A DNA stretch of 64,000 nucleotides from Arthrobacter pullicola (GTDB lineage: Bacteria > Actinomycetota > Actinomycetes > Actinomycetales > Micrococcaceae): positions 496,001 through 560,000 of the forward strand of contig NZ_JACSQC010000001.1 in assembly GCF_014836875.1 (NCBI RefSeq), written 5' to 3'. Below the pieces are notes generated by a model. The model had not been told where the DNA came from and made no database searches. It saw only the letters and a program-made list of their open reading frames with translations. This document shows positions 17,192-25,983 of the stretch, one piece after another; the first letter of the stretch is position 1; every line of letters begins with the position of its first letter. The position numbers were made by a program, and so were the translations under genes.

Positions 17192-17490
17192 ACATCCTGG
17201 CAGAGCTCGCCGAAACCTTCCGTTCCACCGCCGTCAGCAAGGCCTACGGCGAGCCCGTGCAGGTCGGCGGTGAAACCCTGGTGCCGGTGGCACTGGTGCA
17301 GGCCGGTTTCGGCGGTGGCGGAGAGGCCGACGGCGACGGCGGCGGGGGTGCCGGGGGACTGGTGGTTCCGCTGGGTGTTTATGCCGGCCGCGAGGGAGGT
17401 CCGGCGGAGTTCCGGCCGAACCCCATCACGCTGGTAGCGGTGCTGACGCCGATCGTCTGGATTCTGGTGCGGGGCCTGCGCAAGCGGTAA
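17188..17490 (+). CDS. GerW/YtfJ-like small protein
   Basis: 100 residues. The pattern GEPVQVGGETLVPVALVQAGFG, a long Gly/Asp/Ala loop and a hydrophobic end (ITLVAVLTPIVWILV) matches the GerW/YtfJ family, named from Bacillus spore proteins but widespread in non-sporulating actinobacteria. The start overlaps the DinB stop. The C-terminal hydrophobic segment followed by RGLRKR suggests membrane anchoring. Function unknown outside Bacillus. Confidence 0.65.
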   Translation: MNILAELAETFRSTAVSKAYGEPVQVGGETLVPVALVQAGFGGGGEADGDGGGGAGGLVVPLGVYAGREGGPAEFRPNPITLVAVLTPIVWILVRGLRKR

Positions 17491-17577
17491 CAAACTCCGC
17501 AAGCTGGAATACCTGCGCAAGCTGAGGTGGCCTGGGGCGGGCCTGCCGCGTCGTCGTTGCAAATCGCGCCGCCGTCC

Positions 17578-17907
17578 TTAGATCCGGATGTAGGCTGCGC
17601 CGGAGAACTGGGCCTGCGCCAGAGCAACAACAGCGGCAGGAACCGTCACTACTGCAGGCCGGAGCTGGTCCACGGTGATGCCGCGTTTACCCATCCCGAC
17701 CAGACAGGCTTCAACTTCGGTGTTCGCCGGCAGGACCACAGGATCAGAGCCTGTGAGGCCGTCCAGTGCGGCGCCGTTCACGATCACCCGGATACCGGTC
17801 TGCGGCTGCCGTTCGCCCAGCGTGGCTGCTGCCGCCAAAGCCCGCTGAACATCTCCGGCTTCGTTGGAGGCGTGCAGCACCACCACGTCGCGGTATTCCT
17901 TGGACAT
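17578..17907 (-). CDS. DsrE-family protein
   Basis: 109 residues with the DsrE/DsrF-like fold pattern: VVVLHASNEAGDVQRALAAA near the N-terminus and GIRVIVNGAALDGL in the middle. A single Cys (EVEACLVGMGKRGI) sits where sulfurtransferase members of the family carry their active Cys. It is transcribed 10 bp downstream of the Cys-rich copper protein gene, so the two probably form a small operon; a thiol or copper-stress link is inferred. Confidence 0.8.
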   Translation of the reverse strand: MSKEYRDVVVLHASNEAGDVQRALAAAATLGERQPQTGIRVIVNGAALDGLTGSDPVVLPANTEVEACLVGMGKRGITVDQLRPAVVTVPAAVVALAQAQFSGAAYIRI

Positions 17908-17917
17908 TTAGTGGAAC

Positions 17918-18325
17918 CTAAGCCGAAATCGTCAGCAGCAGTGCGTCGCAGGCGGCTGCGCAGCGGTGGCAGGCCTGAGCGCAGATCCGGCAGTGCTCGT
18001 GGGCGGACGCATGCTGCTCGCACTCTTCAGCGCAACGGCGGCAGGCGGCAGCGCAGGCGCGGATGAGCTCCACGGAAGAGGCATAGTCCTTGCCGGCCCG
18101 GGCCAGGACCTTCCCGGTGGCAGCGCAGACTTCGGCGCAGTCCAGGTCTGCGCGGATGCAGCTGACCATGTCTCCGAGCATGTCCTCGCTGAGACAGGCA
18201 TCAGCGCAGGCAGCGCAGGTCTGCACACAGTCGAAACAGGCCTCGACGCAGGCGGCCACAGCCTCCATGTCCACGTTGGAGTTACCGGCCGGGTGGGAGG
18301 TCAGCATGTCTTTGATCAGGCTCAC
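17918..18325 (-). CDS. Four-helix-bundle copper-storage-like protein (Csp/DUF326)
   Basis: 135 residues with 18 cysteines, spaced mostly as CxxxC and CxxC along amphipathic helices (EACFDCVQTCAACADAC, AAACRRCAEECEQHA, HCRICAQACHRCAAAC). This is the layout of Csp proteins, whose helices line a core that stores many Cu(I) ions. There is no twin-arginine or other signal, so it is the cytosolic (Csp3-like) type. First gene of a two-gene unit with DsrE. No CsoR-type regulator is next to it. Confidence 0.88.
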   Translation of the reverse strand: MSLIKDMLTSHPAGNSNVDMEAVAACVEACFDCVQTCAACADACLSEDMLGDMVSCIRADLDCAEVCAATGKVLARAGKDYASSVELIRACAAACRRCAEECEQHASAHEHCRICAQACHRCAAACDALLLTISA

Positions 18326-18452
18326 GGTGTGCTCCTTAGCGGGTTTTGGGCGTCAGTGCCGGGCGTTTTATCCGCACCCCCGCTGCGCCCGGCGGCGCAC
18401 TGCTTCGAGCGTAGCCAAGGCGTCCGGCGAGCCTCAACCACACGGGCGGATT

Positions 18453-18482
18453 TTGCCCCGAACCTAGGCGAGTGCATAGAAT
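18453..18482 (+). promoter_or_regulatory. Probable promoter of tRNA-Ala
   Basis: TTGCCC (18453-18458) and TAGAAT (18477-18482) are separated by 18 bp and end about 70 bp before the tRNA. The -10 matches five of six consensus bases. No other gene on this strand lies between. Confidence 0.45.
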
Positions 18483-18552
18483 CGGCGTAGCCTGGCAAGG
18501 CTGTTATCCGATGTTTATCCGGTGCTTCGGTGCCGGGCGGCAGTCAGGGCAA

Positions 18553-18625
18553 GGGGCTTTAGCTCAGTTGGTAGAGCGTTTCGTTCGCAATGAAAAGGTC
18601 AGGGGTTCGATTCCCCTAAGCTCCA
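18553..18625 (+). tRNA. tRNA-Ala (anticodon CGC)
   Basis: A 73-nt cloverleaf. The acceptor stem GGGGCTT pairs with AAGCTCC and contains the G3-U70 pair that identifies alanine tRNAs. The D-stem is GCTC/GAGC, the anticodon loop TTCGCAA gives anticodon CGC (reads GCG), and the T-stem AGGGG/CCCCT closes loop TTCGATT. The discriminator base is A73; the CCA end is not encoded. A strong terminator follows. Confidence 0.96.
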
Positions 18626-18630
18626 CAAGA

Positions 18631-18657
18631 AAACCCCCGGGAAACCGGGGGTTTTTG
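18631..18657 (+). terminator. Intrinsic terminator after tRNA-Ala
   Basis: A 10-bp perfect stem (AAACCCCCGG with CCGGGGGTTT) with a GAAA loop and a run of T after it. It starts 6 bases after the tRNA. Confidence 0.9.
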
Positions 18658-19033
18658 CTTGTCCGGGGTGGGGCGGGGCCGGCCGGAGCGGGTCCGGGAC
18701 GGCGGCAACGAAAATCCCAGCTCGCAGAGCTCGCAGGGATTATTAAAGCCGCCTTCCCCCGGGCCCCTCCAGCCTCGTCGTCCTTCTGGCCTCGCGGGTC
18801 CGGCTCCCCTCCGTTCCTGGCTGGTATTGGACACTGAGCGCGACCGCGGATCAACACGGGCACGCGTTCCCACTGTTTGTTAGCTCCTGTGGCTGGTGTG
18901 ACCCCATTGGCCCCACGAGGCTACAAAGAGTGGGAATCCGTGTCGCCAAGGGGGAAGCCCATCGATGCCGATGAATCCGGGTTTCAGTGTCATGGCCGCA
19001 AGATAGGTGGACTGCTGGCCCCGATGAGCCGGG
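18658..19033. other. Intergenic stretch without a recognisable gene
   Basis: About 375 bases between the tRNA terminator and the next gene's 3' end. Open frames here are GC-driven and have no ribosome site or family pattern. The only structure seen is the nested inverted repeat at 18867-18936. Confidence 0.6.
18867..18936. other. Nested inverted repeat, possible structured RNA
   Basis: TTCCCACT (18867-18874) pairs perfectly with AGTGGGAA (18929-18936). Inside it, CTCCTGTGGC can pair with GCCCCACGAG at eight of ten positions, leaving a loop of about 16 bases. It could be a transcribed structured RNA or a terminator for the leftward gene pair. I do not recognise a known RNA family, and the strand is undetermined. 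Confidence 0.35.
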
Positions 19034-19618
19034 TTACGCAGACTCCCGCCCGTGCCGGTAGCCCCGGCGGACCTCCGCGATGGCACGGGCAATATTGGGA
19101 TCCCGCCCCGAGGCAGTCATGATCGTGTCGAAATCGGTGAGCCCGATGTCCCCGTACCGGCGGATCACCTCGATCTCCGTCCGCTTGGGGCCGCGTGCCC
19201 GCACGGGCTGTCCGGCGAGGGCTGCCTGTCCTGCCAGGGCGGCGCGGCCGGTGCGGATCATCCGCAGCTCCCCGCCGACATCGTCAGGGAAACGGAACGT
19301 CTTCCCCTTCCGCGCCGTCATCAGCAGCCGCCACTGCTCACGCTGCAGCTGCGGTGCGTCCGGGAAGAACTGGGCGACGGCGTCGTTCAGTGCGGCGGTT
19401 TCCGTCTCCTCCCGGCGCGGGCGCAGGACCAGCCTCTCCCTGGCGATCAGAAGGGGGTAAACCACCAGCAGGATGGCCAGCAGCACGGCGATCACGTTAA
19501 ACCCGCCGAAGATCACGAAGGCCGCAGCGGTGAAAATGAGCCGGCTGACGGCCTTCTCCGAATAGGAACGCGGCGGGGTGAATGGCACTCCAACACGCAC
19601 GCTCGATTCTTCACTCAT
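19034..19618 (-). CDS. Membrane-anchored protein of unknown function
   Basis: 194 residues from the ATG at 19618, which overlaps the upstream gene's stop (ATGA). A TTG two codons earlier is possible but less likely. A hydrophobic hairpin (LIFTAAAFVIFGGFNVIAVLLAILLVVYP split by Gly/Asn) near residues 28-58 is followed by a soluble domain rich in Arg and Glu. No family recognised. Coupling to the coiled-coil gene upstream suggests that the two products act together at the membrane. Confidence 0.7.
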   Translation of the reverse strand: MSEESSVRVGVPFTPPRSYSEKAVSRLIFTAAAFVIFGGFNVIAVLLAILLVVYPLLIARERLVLRPRREETETAALNDAVAQFFPDAPQLQREQWRLLMTARKGKTFRFPDDVGGELRMIRTGRAALAGQAALAGQPVRARGPKRTEIEVIRRYGDIGLTDFDTIMTASGRDPNIARAIAEVRRGYRHGRESA

Positions 19619-20208
19619 TCCCAACCGCCTTTCAGCTCTGCCAGGGCTTCTGCTTCCCGCGCCAGCCGGGTGGCCTCACGCAGTTCTTCGTCAAAGGAGT
19701 TTCCGCTGCCGTGCTGGCCGGGGGCACCGGGGGTGCCCAAGCCGTCCAGCCGGGCCCGGCTCTGTTCCACCGTGACTGCCAGCCGCAGCTGGGCCTGGGC
19801 CTTCACCAGATCGGAGAGCAGCTCCTGCACCCGCTCGCTCCGGGTACGGATATCGGCGAGGTGGGCGTTGGCCCTGGACTCACGGTCCATGGCGAGGCCG
19901 TGCATCCGCCGGGCAGTGGCGGCAAGGGTCAACGCGGCCTGCGAGGCATTCGTGGGCCCGGCCATCACCGATTCCACGGCCTCCCTGCGCAGCCGGTAGG
20001 CCTCGGCAACTGAGGCGAAATGAGCGGAGGCCTCCGCAGCCACCCGTTCCTGCTGTTCCAGCGTCCGTCCCGAGGCTTTGGCGGAGTTCATGGCGCTTAT
20101 CAGGCGGGCATGGATTTCTTCATGGTTTCCGCGCGGTGGCGGCGGCGTTCTGAGCCGTCCGTCGACAGTTTCTCGCAGGCGGCGAAGATCGTGGAGTAAT
20201 CGAGCCAT
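19615..20208 (-). CDS. Coiled-coil protein of unknown function
   Basis: 197 residues, almost entirely alpha-helical by composition, with heptad-like stretches (GRTLEQQERVAAEASAHFASVAEAY, ADIRTRSERVQELLSDLVKAQAQ, each broken by few helix breakers) and a Gly/Pro-rich break near residue 160. No signal peptide. It is reminiscent of PspA-like or cell-envelope accessory proteins, but I cannot assign it. First gene of a two-gene unit, divergent from the penicillin-binding protein. Confidence 0.7.
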   Translation of the reverse strand: MARLLHDLRRLRETVDGRLRTPPPPRGNHEEIHARLISAMNSAKASGRTLEQQERVAAEASAHFASVAEAYRLRREAVESVMAGPTNASQAALTLAATARRMHGLAMDRESRANAHLADIRTRSERVQELLSDLVKAQAQLRLAVTVEQSRARLDGLGTPGAPGQHGSGNSFDEELREATRLAREAEALAELKGGWE

Positions 20209-20554
20209 GATTCTCCTAGTCCGGTGTAGCTCCGGGCTTCACTGGACGCCGGTGTCCAAGTCAGCGGGGCCGGCAGTGGAACCGATATGAGGTTCGCTGC
20301 TGTACGCCGCCGCTCCCGGGCGTTACAGGGAAGTGTGCAGGAGTCTAGCAGCGGCAGGCCCCCGGGTGGGATGGGGGTCCGGAAGATTAGTTGGGACACA
20401 GCCAAACCCGGGACAAAAGGAACGGAGCATGAATCCCGTCACTCCCACTGCCGGCGGATTATCCTCGTTGCCCGCATGGATGCAACGGTAATGCCCGGTA
20501 TTGGCTGGCCAATCAATCTAAAAATCAAAGGTTCCTGGGTTATGCTCCCTTATC
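20209..20554. other. Divergent promoter region before the PBP gene
   Basis: 346 bases with no supported gene. It holds the 14-bp inverted repeat ATTGGC-TG-GCCAAT at 20500-20513 about 40 bases before the PBP start, in a locally AT-richer tract (AATCAATCTAAAAATCAAAG), which is the likely promoter and control region. Confidence 0.5.
20500..20513. promoter_or_regulatory. Palindrome in the PBP promoter region
   Basis: ATTGGC and GCCAAT are perfect inverted arms separated by TG. The position, upstream of the AT-rich tract before the PBP start, suits an activator or repressor site. Binding factor unknown. Confidence 0.3.
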
Positions 20555-22918
20555 ATGGCTGCACGTAAATCTTCCGTGTTCACCACGGCAACCACCTTCG
20601 GACGACTGCTTTCCTTCCTGGGAGTCAGTGTGCTCTGCGGCGTGCTCGTTGCCGGGCTGTTCGTTCCCATGGCCGCGGGTACCGGTTCGGCGGCCTCGGC
20701 CTCCATCAAGTTCTTTGATGGACTGCCTGCAGACCTGGAACGGGCCACCCTGGCGACGCCCACCAAGATTGTGGCCTCTGACGATTCCCTGATCGCGACC
20801 CTCTATGAGGAGAACCGCCAACCGGTCACCTTCGACCAGATCTCACCCCACATGGTGGATGCGATCCTGGCCGTGGAAGACAACCGGTTCTACGAACACG
20901 GCGGCGTCGACGTCGAGGGTATCCTGGGCGCCGTTGCCAGCAACATTTCCAGCGGCACCAACCGCGGTGCCTCCACGATTACGCAGCAGCTCGTCACCAA
21001 CGTCCTGATCAACTCCGCGAATGAGCGCGGCGAAGAAGCCACGTACAGCGGAAGCAAGGGTGTTTCCGACAAGATCCGGGAAATCCGGCTGGCCATTGCC
21101 GTGGAAAATGAGATGTCCAAGGACGAGATCCTTGAGGGCTACTTCAACATCGTCCCGTTCACGGGCAACACCTACGGTGTCCAGGCGGCCTCCAAGTACT
21201 TCTTCAACAAAGACGCCATTGACCTGAACATCCAGGAGAGCGCCCTGCTCGCGGGCCTGGTCAACGGGCCGGGCTACTACGATCCGCAGCTCTACCCCGA
21301 CCGCGCGCTGGAGCGGCGCAACCTGGTTCTGGGAACCATGCTGGAAAACGGCAAGATTGACCAGGCCCAGTACGACGCCGCTGTTGCCACCGGCCTGGAC
21401 CTGACCATCACCCCCACCCTGAACGGCTGCGTCGGCGCCGAGCAGGCTCCCTACTTCTGCGCGTACGTGGAGAACCTGGTCCTGAACAGCGAAGAGTTCG
21501 GTGCCACCCGGGCAGAGCGCGAGTCCGTGCTGTACCGTTCCGGGCTGACCATCAAGACCACCCTGGATCCGCAGGTCCAGCAGGCAGCACAGGATGCCGT
21601 CAACGAGACCGCCAACCCGGACACCACAGACGGGCAGGTTGGCCATTCCATGGTGAGCCTGGAGCCGGGCACTGGAAACATCCTCTCCATGGCCCAGAAC
21701 ACCCGGTACAACCCCGGCGAAAATCCGGGCGACTCCGTGCTGAACTTCAACGTGGACCAGTACCAGGACGGTGATCCGACAAAGAGCCTCGGCGGGGTGG
21801 GCGGTTTCCAGCCCGGCTCAACGTTCAAGCCGTTCACGGTGGCGGCCTGGGCCGACGCCGGCAAGTCACTGAACACGCAGCTGGACGGCCGGAAGAAAAC
21901 CTATCCGCAGGGAGACACCTGGACAGCCAGCTGTATGGACGGCGGCAACTTCGTAGTTAATGAAGCGGAGGGGTACACGCCGCAGAACTACGGCGACACC
22001 AACTACGGTGATGCCACCGTGCTGCGCGGCCTCGCCCAGTCGCTGAACACCATCACCATGTCCTCGGCCAAGCAGCTGGACCTGTGCCGGATCATGAACA
22101 TTGCCGAGTCCATGGGCATCCACAACGGTAAGAGCGCCTCGGGTGAAGAGGAATCGCTGTCCGTTAGCCCGTCGGCTTTGCTCGGCGGCGTGGAGGATGT
22201 CTCTCCCATGGTCATGGCACAGGCCTTCGCCGGCTTCGCTGCCGAAGGCAACGTGTGCGAGCCGCGTGCGCTGCTGGAGGTCACGGCCGCCAACGGAACC
22301 ACGTACGAGGTCCCCGAACCCGAGTGCGAACAGGTCATCAGCAAGGAGACCGCCCGCGCCGTGAACTACGCGACGCAGGAAGTCATGAAGTCGGGTTCCG
22401 GTTCGCTCCTGAACTACGGCAACCAGCCCGTGGCCGGCAAGACCGGTACCAATGACAGCCGGTCGCAGACCTGGTTCATCGGGTACAACTCGGGGATGGC
22501 GACTGCCAGCTGGATCGGCAACTGGAAGGCCGGCACCGGCTCGCTGTCCGGGCTGCAGATTGGCGGCAGGATTTACCCCGAAATTGACGGTTCGTTGATC
22601 GCGGCTCCGTCCTGGGCCAAGTTCATGCAGCAGGCAGGCGACCTCCACCCGGGTGAACCGTTCGCCAATCCGCCGAGCAACCTGCTGACGAACCCGAACC
22701 CGAGCCCCAGCCCGTCGGAATCGGACGATGACAAGGACGAGGAGAAAGACGCAACGCCGTCGGCCACGCCGTCGGCGCGGCCCAGCGTTCAGCCCACTCA
22801 GCCCGCGCCCGTGGTGCCGACGTCGGAGCCCACTCCGACCGTTCCGGTGACCCCGAGCCCGTCGCAGACACCGACACAGGCCCCGGAAGCGGCACCGACG
22901 CCGGAGGTAACGGGGTAG
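20555..22918 (+). CDS. Class A (bifunctional) penicillin-binding protein
   Basis: 787 residues. An N-terminal membrane anchor (residues 18-42) precedes a GT51 glycosyltransferase domain with the catalytic motif EDNRFYEHGGVD (Glu108) and GASTITQQL. The transpeptidase domain has STFK (Ser422, Lys425), SLN and KTGT. It polymerises and cross-links peptidoglycan outside the membrane. The final 90 residues are a Pro/Thr/Ser/Glu-rich disordered tail, as in actinobacterial PonA-type proteins. Start ATG 20555. A terminator hairpin follows at 22948. Confidence 0.93.
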   Translation: MAARKSSVFTTATTFGRLLSFLGVSVLCGVLVAGLFVPMAAGTGSAASASIKFFDGLPADLERATLATPTKIVASDDSLIATLYEENRQPVTFDQISPHMVDAILAVEDNRFYEHGGVDVEGILGAVASNISSGTNRGASTITQQLVTNVLINSANERGEEATYSGSKGVSDKIREIRLAIAVENEMSKDEILEGYFNIVPFTGNTYGVQAASKYFFNKDAIDLNIQESALLAGLVNGPGYYDPQLYPDRALERRNLVLGTMLENGKIDQAQYDAAVATGLDLTITPTLNGCVGAEQAPYFCAYVENLVLNSEEFGATRAERESVLYRSGLTIKTTLDPQVQQAAQDAVNETANPDTTDGQVGHSMVSLEPGTGNILSMAQNTRYNPGENPGDSVLNFNVDQYQDGDPTKSLGGVGGFQPGSTFKPFTVAAWADAGKSLNTQLDGRKKTYPQGDTWTASCMDGGNFVVNEAEGYTPQNYGDTNYGDATVLRGLAQSLNTITMSSAKQLDLCRIMNIAESMGIHNGKSASGEEESLSVSPSALLGGVEDVSPMVMAQAFAGFAAEGNVCEPRALLEVTAANGTTYEVPEPECEQVISKETARAVNYATQEVMKSGSGSLLNYGNQPVAGKTGTNDSRSQTWFIGYNSGMATASWIGNWKAGTGSLSGLQIGGRIYPEIDGSLIAAPSWAKFMQQAGDLHPGEPFANPPSNLLTNPNPSPSPSESDDDKDEEKDATPSATPSARPSVQPTQPAPVVPTSEPTPTVPVTPSPSQTPTQAPEAAPTPEVTG

Positions 22919-22947
22919 CAAACCCCGGCACCCGATCCACCACTTTT

Positions 22948-22979
22948 GGCCCCTCCCGACATATAAGACGGGAGGGGCC
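22948..22979 (+). terminator. Hairpin terminator after the PBP gene
   Basis: GGCCCCTCCCG and CGGGAGGGGCC form a perfect 11-bp stem around a 10-base AT-rich loop, 29 bases after the PBP stop. No U-tract follows. Confidence 0.8.
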
Positions 22980-23082
22980 ATCCGGTTCTCCCGGCTCGGC
23001 TAGATTGTCCCTATCGGGGCAGCTCATCCGCTCTCCGTGCCTTTCGGGGGAACCGGCAGGCCACTGATCCAGGAAGAGCGCA

Positions 23083-24024
23083 TTGACTGCAAACCCGCCG
23101 GCCATCTCCGTCCGGGGATTGACCAAAAGATACGGCTCCACCACCGCGGTGGATGACATTTCCTTCGAGGTGGAACAGGGCAGCGTTTTTGCGTTCCTGG
23201 GTACCAACGGCGCAGGTAAATCGACCACCATCGGCTGCCTGACCACCGTCAACCCGTTCGAAGCGGGCACGGCAGAGGTAGCCGGGTTCAATGTGCGGAC
23301 GGCCGGGGAAGGCGTGCGCCGGAATATCGGCGTCGTTTTCCAGGAATCGATCCTGGACCCGCTGCTGACCGGGCGGGAAAACCTGCGCGTGCGGGCCCGT
23401 TTCTATTCCTCCGACTCGGCCGGCAATGAAGCGCGGATCGAGGAACTGTCCACCCTGATCGGTCTGGGCGACTTCCTGGACCGCCGCTACGGAACCTATT
23501 CCGGCGGCCAGCGCCGCCGCGTGGACATCGCCCGGGCCCTGCTGCACGCGCCGCCGATCATCTTCCTGGACGAACCCACGGCCGGCCTGGACCCGGCCAG
23601 CCGGGCAATTGTCTGGTCCACTATCCACGAACTGCGGGACCGCCACGGGCTCACCGTCTTCCTCACCACGCACTACATGGAGGAAACAGAGGAAGCGGAC
23701 CGGGTCTGCATCATTGACGCGGGGCGCATCATCGCCGACGGCACCCCCGCGGAACTCCGGGCACAGCACAGCTCCAGCATCCTCACCCTCACCACGGCCG
23801 ACCTGCCCGGTCTGGAAGCCCTTGCCGCTGAACTGGGCGGGACCATCAAATCCGTGGAAGGCGCCGTCGTGCGCCTTGGTGTGGAAACTGCGGAAACCGC
23901 CCGCCTGATCCTGGCCCGGCACGGTGCCGCCGTCCGGGACTTCGAGTTCAGGCACGGCACCATGGACGACGTTTTCCTGGCCCTGACCGGCCGGATCCCA
24001 GCCCTGGAAGGAGCCCAGGAATGA
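23083..24024 (+). CDS. DrrA-like ABC exporter ATP-binding protein
   Basis: 313 residues with Walker A GTNGAGKST, signature YSGGQRRR, Walker B IIFLDEPTAGLDP and switch TTHYMEE, the pattern of the daunorubicin-resistance (DrrA) family. It starts with TTG at 23083 behind an AGGAAGAG site. The C-terminal 80 residues are the DrrA-type extension. The stop overlaps the permease start by ATGA. Likely exports a hydrophobic compound or lipid; substrate unknown. Confidence 0.9.
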   Translation: MTANPPAISVRGLTKRYGSTTAVDDISFEVEQGSVFAFLGTNGAGKSTTIGCLTTVNPFEAGTAEVAGFNVRTAGEGVRRNIGVVFQESILDPLLTGRENLRVRARFYSSDSAGNEARIEELSTLIGLGDFLDRRYGTYSGGQRRRVDIARALLHAPPIIFLDEPTAGLDPASRAIVWSTIHELRDRHGLTVFLTTHYMEETEEADRVCIIDAGRIIADGTPAELRAQHSSSILTLTTADLPGLEALAAELGGTIKSVEGAVVRLGVETAETARLILARHGAAVRDFEFRHGTMDDVFLALTGRIPALEGAQE

Positions 24025-24908
24025 ACGCCATCATGGACCTCACCGCCCGGAACCTGAGGCTCTTCTTCCGTGACCGGCTGGGCGTGTTCTTCTCCCTGGT
24101 CTCGGCACTGGTCGTGTTCCTGCTCTACACCCTGTTCCTGGGCAACCTGCAGACCGAAGGGCTCGGCCAGTCCTTTCCGCAGGCAACCAGCGGGGAGATC
24201 AAGGGCTTTGTGGACAGCTGGATGTTCGCCGGGATCCTGGGCATCACCTCCATTACGACGGCGCTGGGCGCCATGAACGTGTTTGTGGAGGACTCCGGGT
24301 CTGGCCGGTTCCGTGATTTCCTGGTCTCACCCATCCAGCGCGGGAAACTGATCCTCGGCTACCTGCTCTCAGCCACCTTGATTTCCCTGATCATGACCGC
24401 CCTGGTGCTGATCGTCAGCCTGGTCTACCTCTACACGGTCAGCAGCGTGACCCTGGGCGCCGGCCAGCTGCTGCGCATCTGCGGATACCTGGTGCTTTCC
24501 TGCGTCGCCTTCGGCGCGCTGAGCGCGTTCGTGGTCTCCTTCATCCGCACCGCGGGGGCCTATTCCGCGCTGTCCACAATCGTGGGCACCGTCCTAGGGT
24601 TCCTGGCCGGCTCCTACATTCCGGTGGGTAATTTCCCGGACGGTGTGCGCACCTTCGTGAGCGCACTGCCGTTTATGCAGTCCTCCATGCTGCTCCGGCA
24701 GGAAATGACCGCCGACACCCTGCCGGCCATGACCGGGGACCAGCCGGCCGCGACGGCGGAACTGCAGGAGGTCTTCGGCATCACAGCGCAGGTTGGGGAC
24801 TGGCAGGTGGGGACCGGCTACGTGCTCTTCAGCCTCGTGGCGATGGCCGTGGTCTTCACGCTGCTGGCGACGGTGCGCATCCGCCGCCGCATCCACGTGC
24901 AGGCGTAG
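24021..24908 (+). CDS. ABC-2 type permease, partner of the DrrA-like ATPase
   Basis: 295 residues with six membrane helices in the ABC-2 pattern: [25 protein letters not shown] near the N-terminus, then [25 protein letters not shown], a typical coupling-helix segment, and [19 protein letters not shown], a typical DrrB segment. An extracytoplasmic loop lies between residues about 225 and 255. It is coupled to the ATPase gene by the overlapping start. Confidence 0.9.
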   Translation: MNAIMDLTARNLRLFFRDRLGVFFSLVSALVVFLLYTLFLGNLQTEGLGQSFPQATSGEIKGFVDSWMFAGILGITSITTALGAMNVFVEDSGSGRFRDFLVSPIQRGKLILGYLLSATLISLIMTALVLIVSLVYLYTVSSVTLGAGQLLRICGYLVLSCVAFGALSAFVVSFIRTAGAYSALSTIVGTVLGFLAGSYIPVGNFPDGVRTFVSALPFMQSSMLLRQEMTADTLPAMTGDQPAATAELQEVFGITAQVGDWQVGTGYVLFSLVAMAVVFTLLATVRIRRRIHVQA

Positions 24909-24996
24909 GGTTCCCGCGGGGCCCCTAGCAGCGCGGGGGCAGGCGGTTCCACACTGGAGGAACCGGCCTAACGGCCGGCGATCCCAAGGAGCAGCC

Positions 24997-25971
24997 ATGA
25001 CTACCGATTCCGTCCTGATTATCGGCTCCGGTCCCGCAGGCTACACCGCCGCCGTCTACGCTGCCCGCGCCGGCCTGGCACCCCGGGTCATGGCCGGTTC
25101 CGTGACGGCCGGCGGCGCGTTGATGAACACCACAGAGGTGGAGAACTTCCCCGGCTTCCCTGATGGAATCCAGGGTCCGGACCTCATGGAGGCCCTCCGC
25201 CGGCAGGCAGAAAAGTTCGGTGCGGTGGTGGAGTTCGACGACGTCGTCTCAGTGGACCTGTCCGGCCACACCAAGCGGGTGGTCACCGGCGGCGGAACCA
25301 CCCGGAAAGCCCGCACCGTCATCCTCGCCACCGGCTCCGCGTATAAGGAACTGGGCCTGGCCGAAGAAAAGAAACTGAACGGCCGGGGCATTTCCTGGTG
25401 TGCCACCTGCGACGGCTTCTTCTTCCGGAACCAGGATGTTGCGGTGGTGGGCGGGGGAGACTCGGCCATGGAAGAGGCTCTGTTCCTGACCCGCTTCGCC
25501 CGGAGCGTGACGGTGGTGGTCCGCCGCAGCGAGCTCCGGGCCTCCCGGATCATGGCCCAGCGGGCCAAGTGCCACGAGAAGATCCATTTCGCCTGGAACA
25601 GCGAAGTCACCGCGATCCAGGGCGGGGACAAGGTCACCGGGCTGACACTGGCGGACACCGTCACGGGCGAAACCCGTGAACTCGCCGTCGGGGGAGTCTT
25701 CGTGGCAATCGGACACGTCCCGCGCACGGAACTGCTGCACGGGCAGGTCGATCTGGACGACGCCGGCTACATCCGGGTGGTCTCACCCACCACCCAGACG
25801 AACGTGGACGGCGTTTTTGCCTGCGGTGATGCCGTGGACCACCGGTACCGGCAGGCCATCACCGCCGCCGGCACCGGCTGCTCCGCAGCCTTGGACGCGG
25901 AACGCTACCTCGCGGCCGTCCAGGATGCCGATGCCATTGCCACCGCGCTGGTGGAGGGAGCGCTGGACTAG
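24997..25971 (+). CDS. trxB: Thioredoxin reductase-family flavoprotein
   Basis: 324 residues from the ATG at 24997, with AAGGAG nine bases upstream. FAD motif [10 protein letters not shown], redox-active CATC (Cys135, Cys138), NADPH motif [10 protein letters not shown] and the FAD-binding end [10 protein letters not shown] are all present. This is the low-molecular-weight bacterial TrxB type that reduces thioredoxin with NADPH. No thioredoxin gene is adjacent. In actinobacteria trxB is usually near trxA and the origin region, so this may be a second copy. Confidence 0.9.
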   Translation: MTTDSVLIIGSGPAGYTAAVYAARAGLAPRVMAGSVTAGGALMNTTEVENFPGFPDGIQGPDLMEALRRQAEKFGAVVEFDDVVSVDLSGHTKRVVTGGGTTRKARTVILATGSAYKELGLAEEKKLNGRGISWCATCDGFFFRNQDVAVVGGGDSAMEEALFLTRFARSVTVVVRRSELRASRIMAQRAKCHEKIHFAWNSEVTAIQGGDKVTGLTLADTVTGETRELAVGGVFVAIGHVPRTELLHGQVDLDDAGYIRVVSPTTQTNVDGVFACGDAVDHRYRQAITAAGTGCSAALDAERYLAAVQDADAIATALVEGALD

Positions 25972-25983
25972 TGAAATGTGGGT

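Noticed and set aside
18564-18863. Minus-strand open frame across the tRNA, ending in a LRGIEPLTFSLRTKRSTN-like string
   Set aside because: This is the translated antisense of the tRNA, a well-known artefact; the tRNA cloverleaf and terminator explain the sequence.
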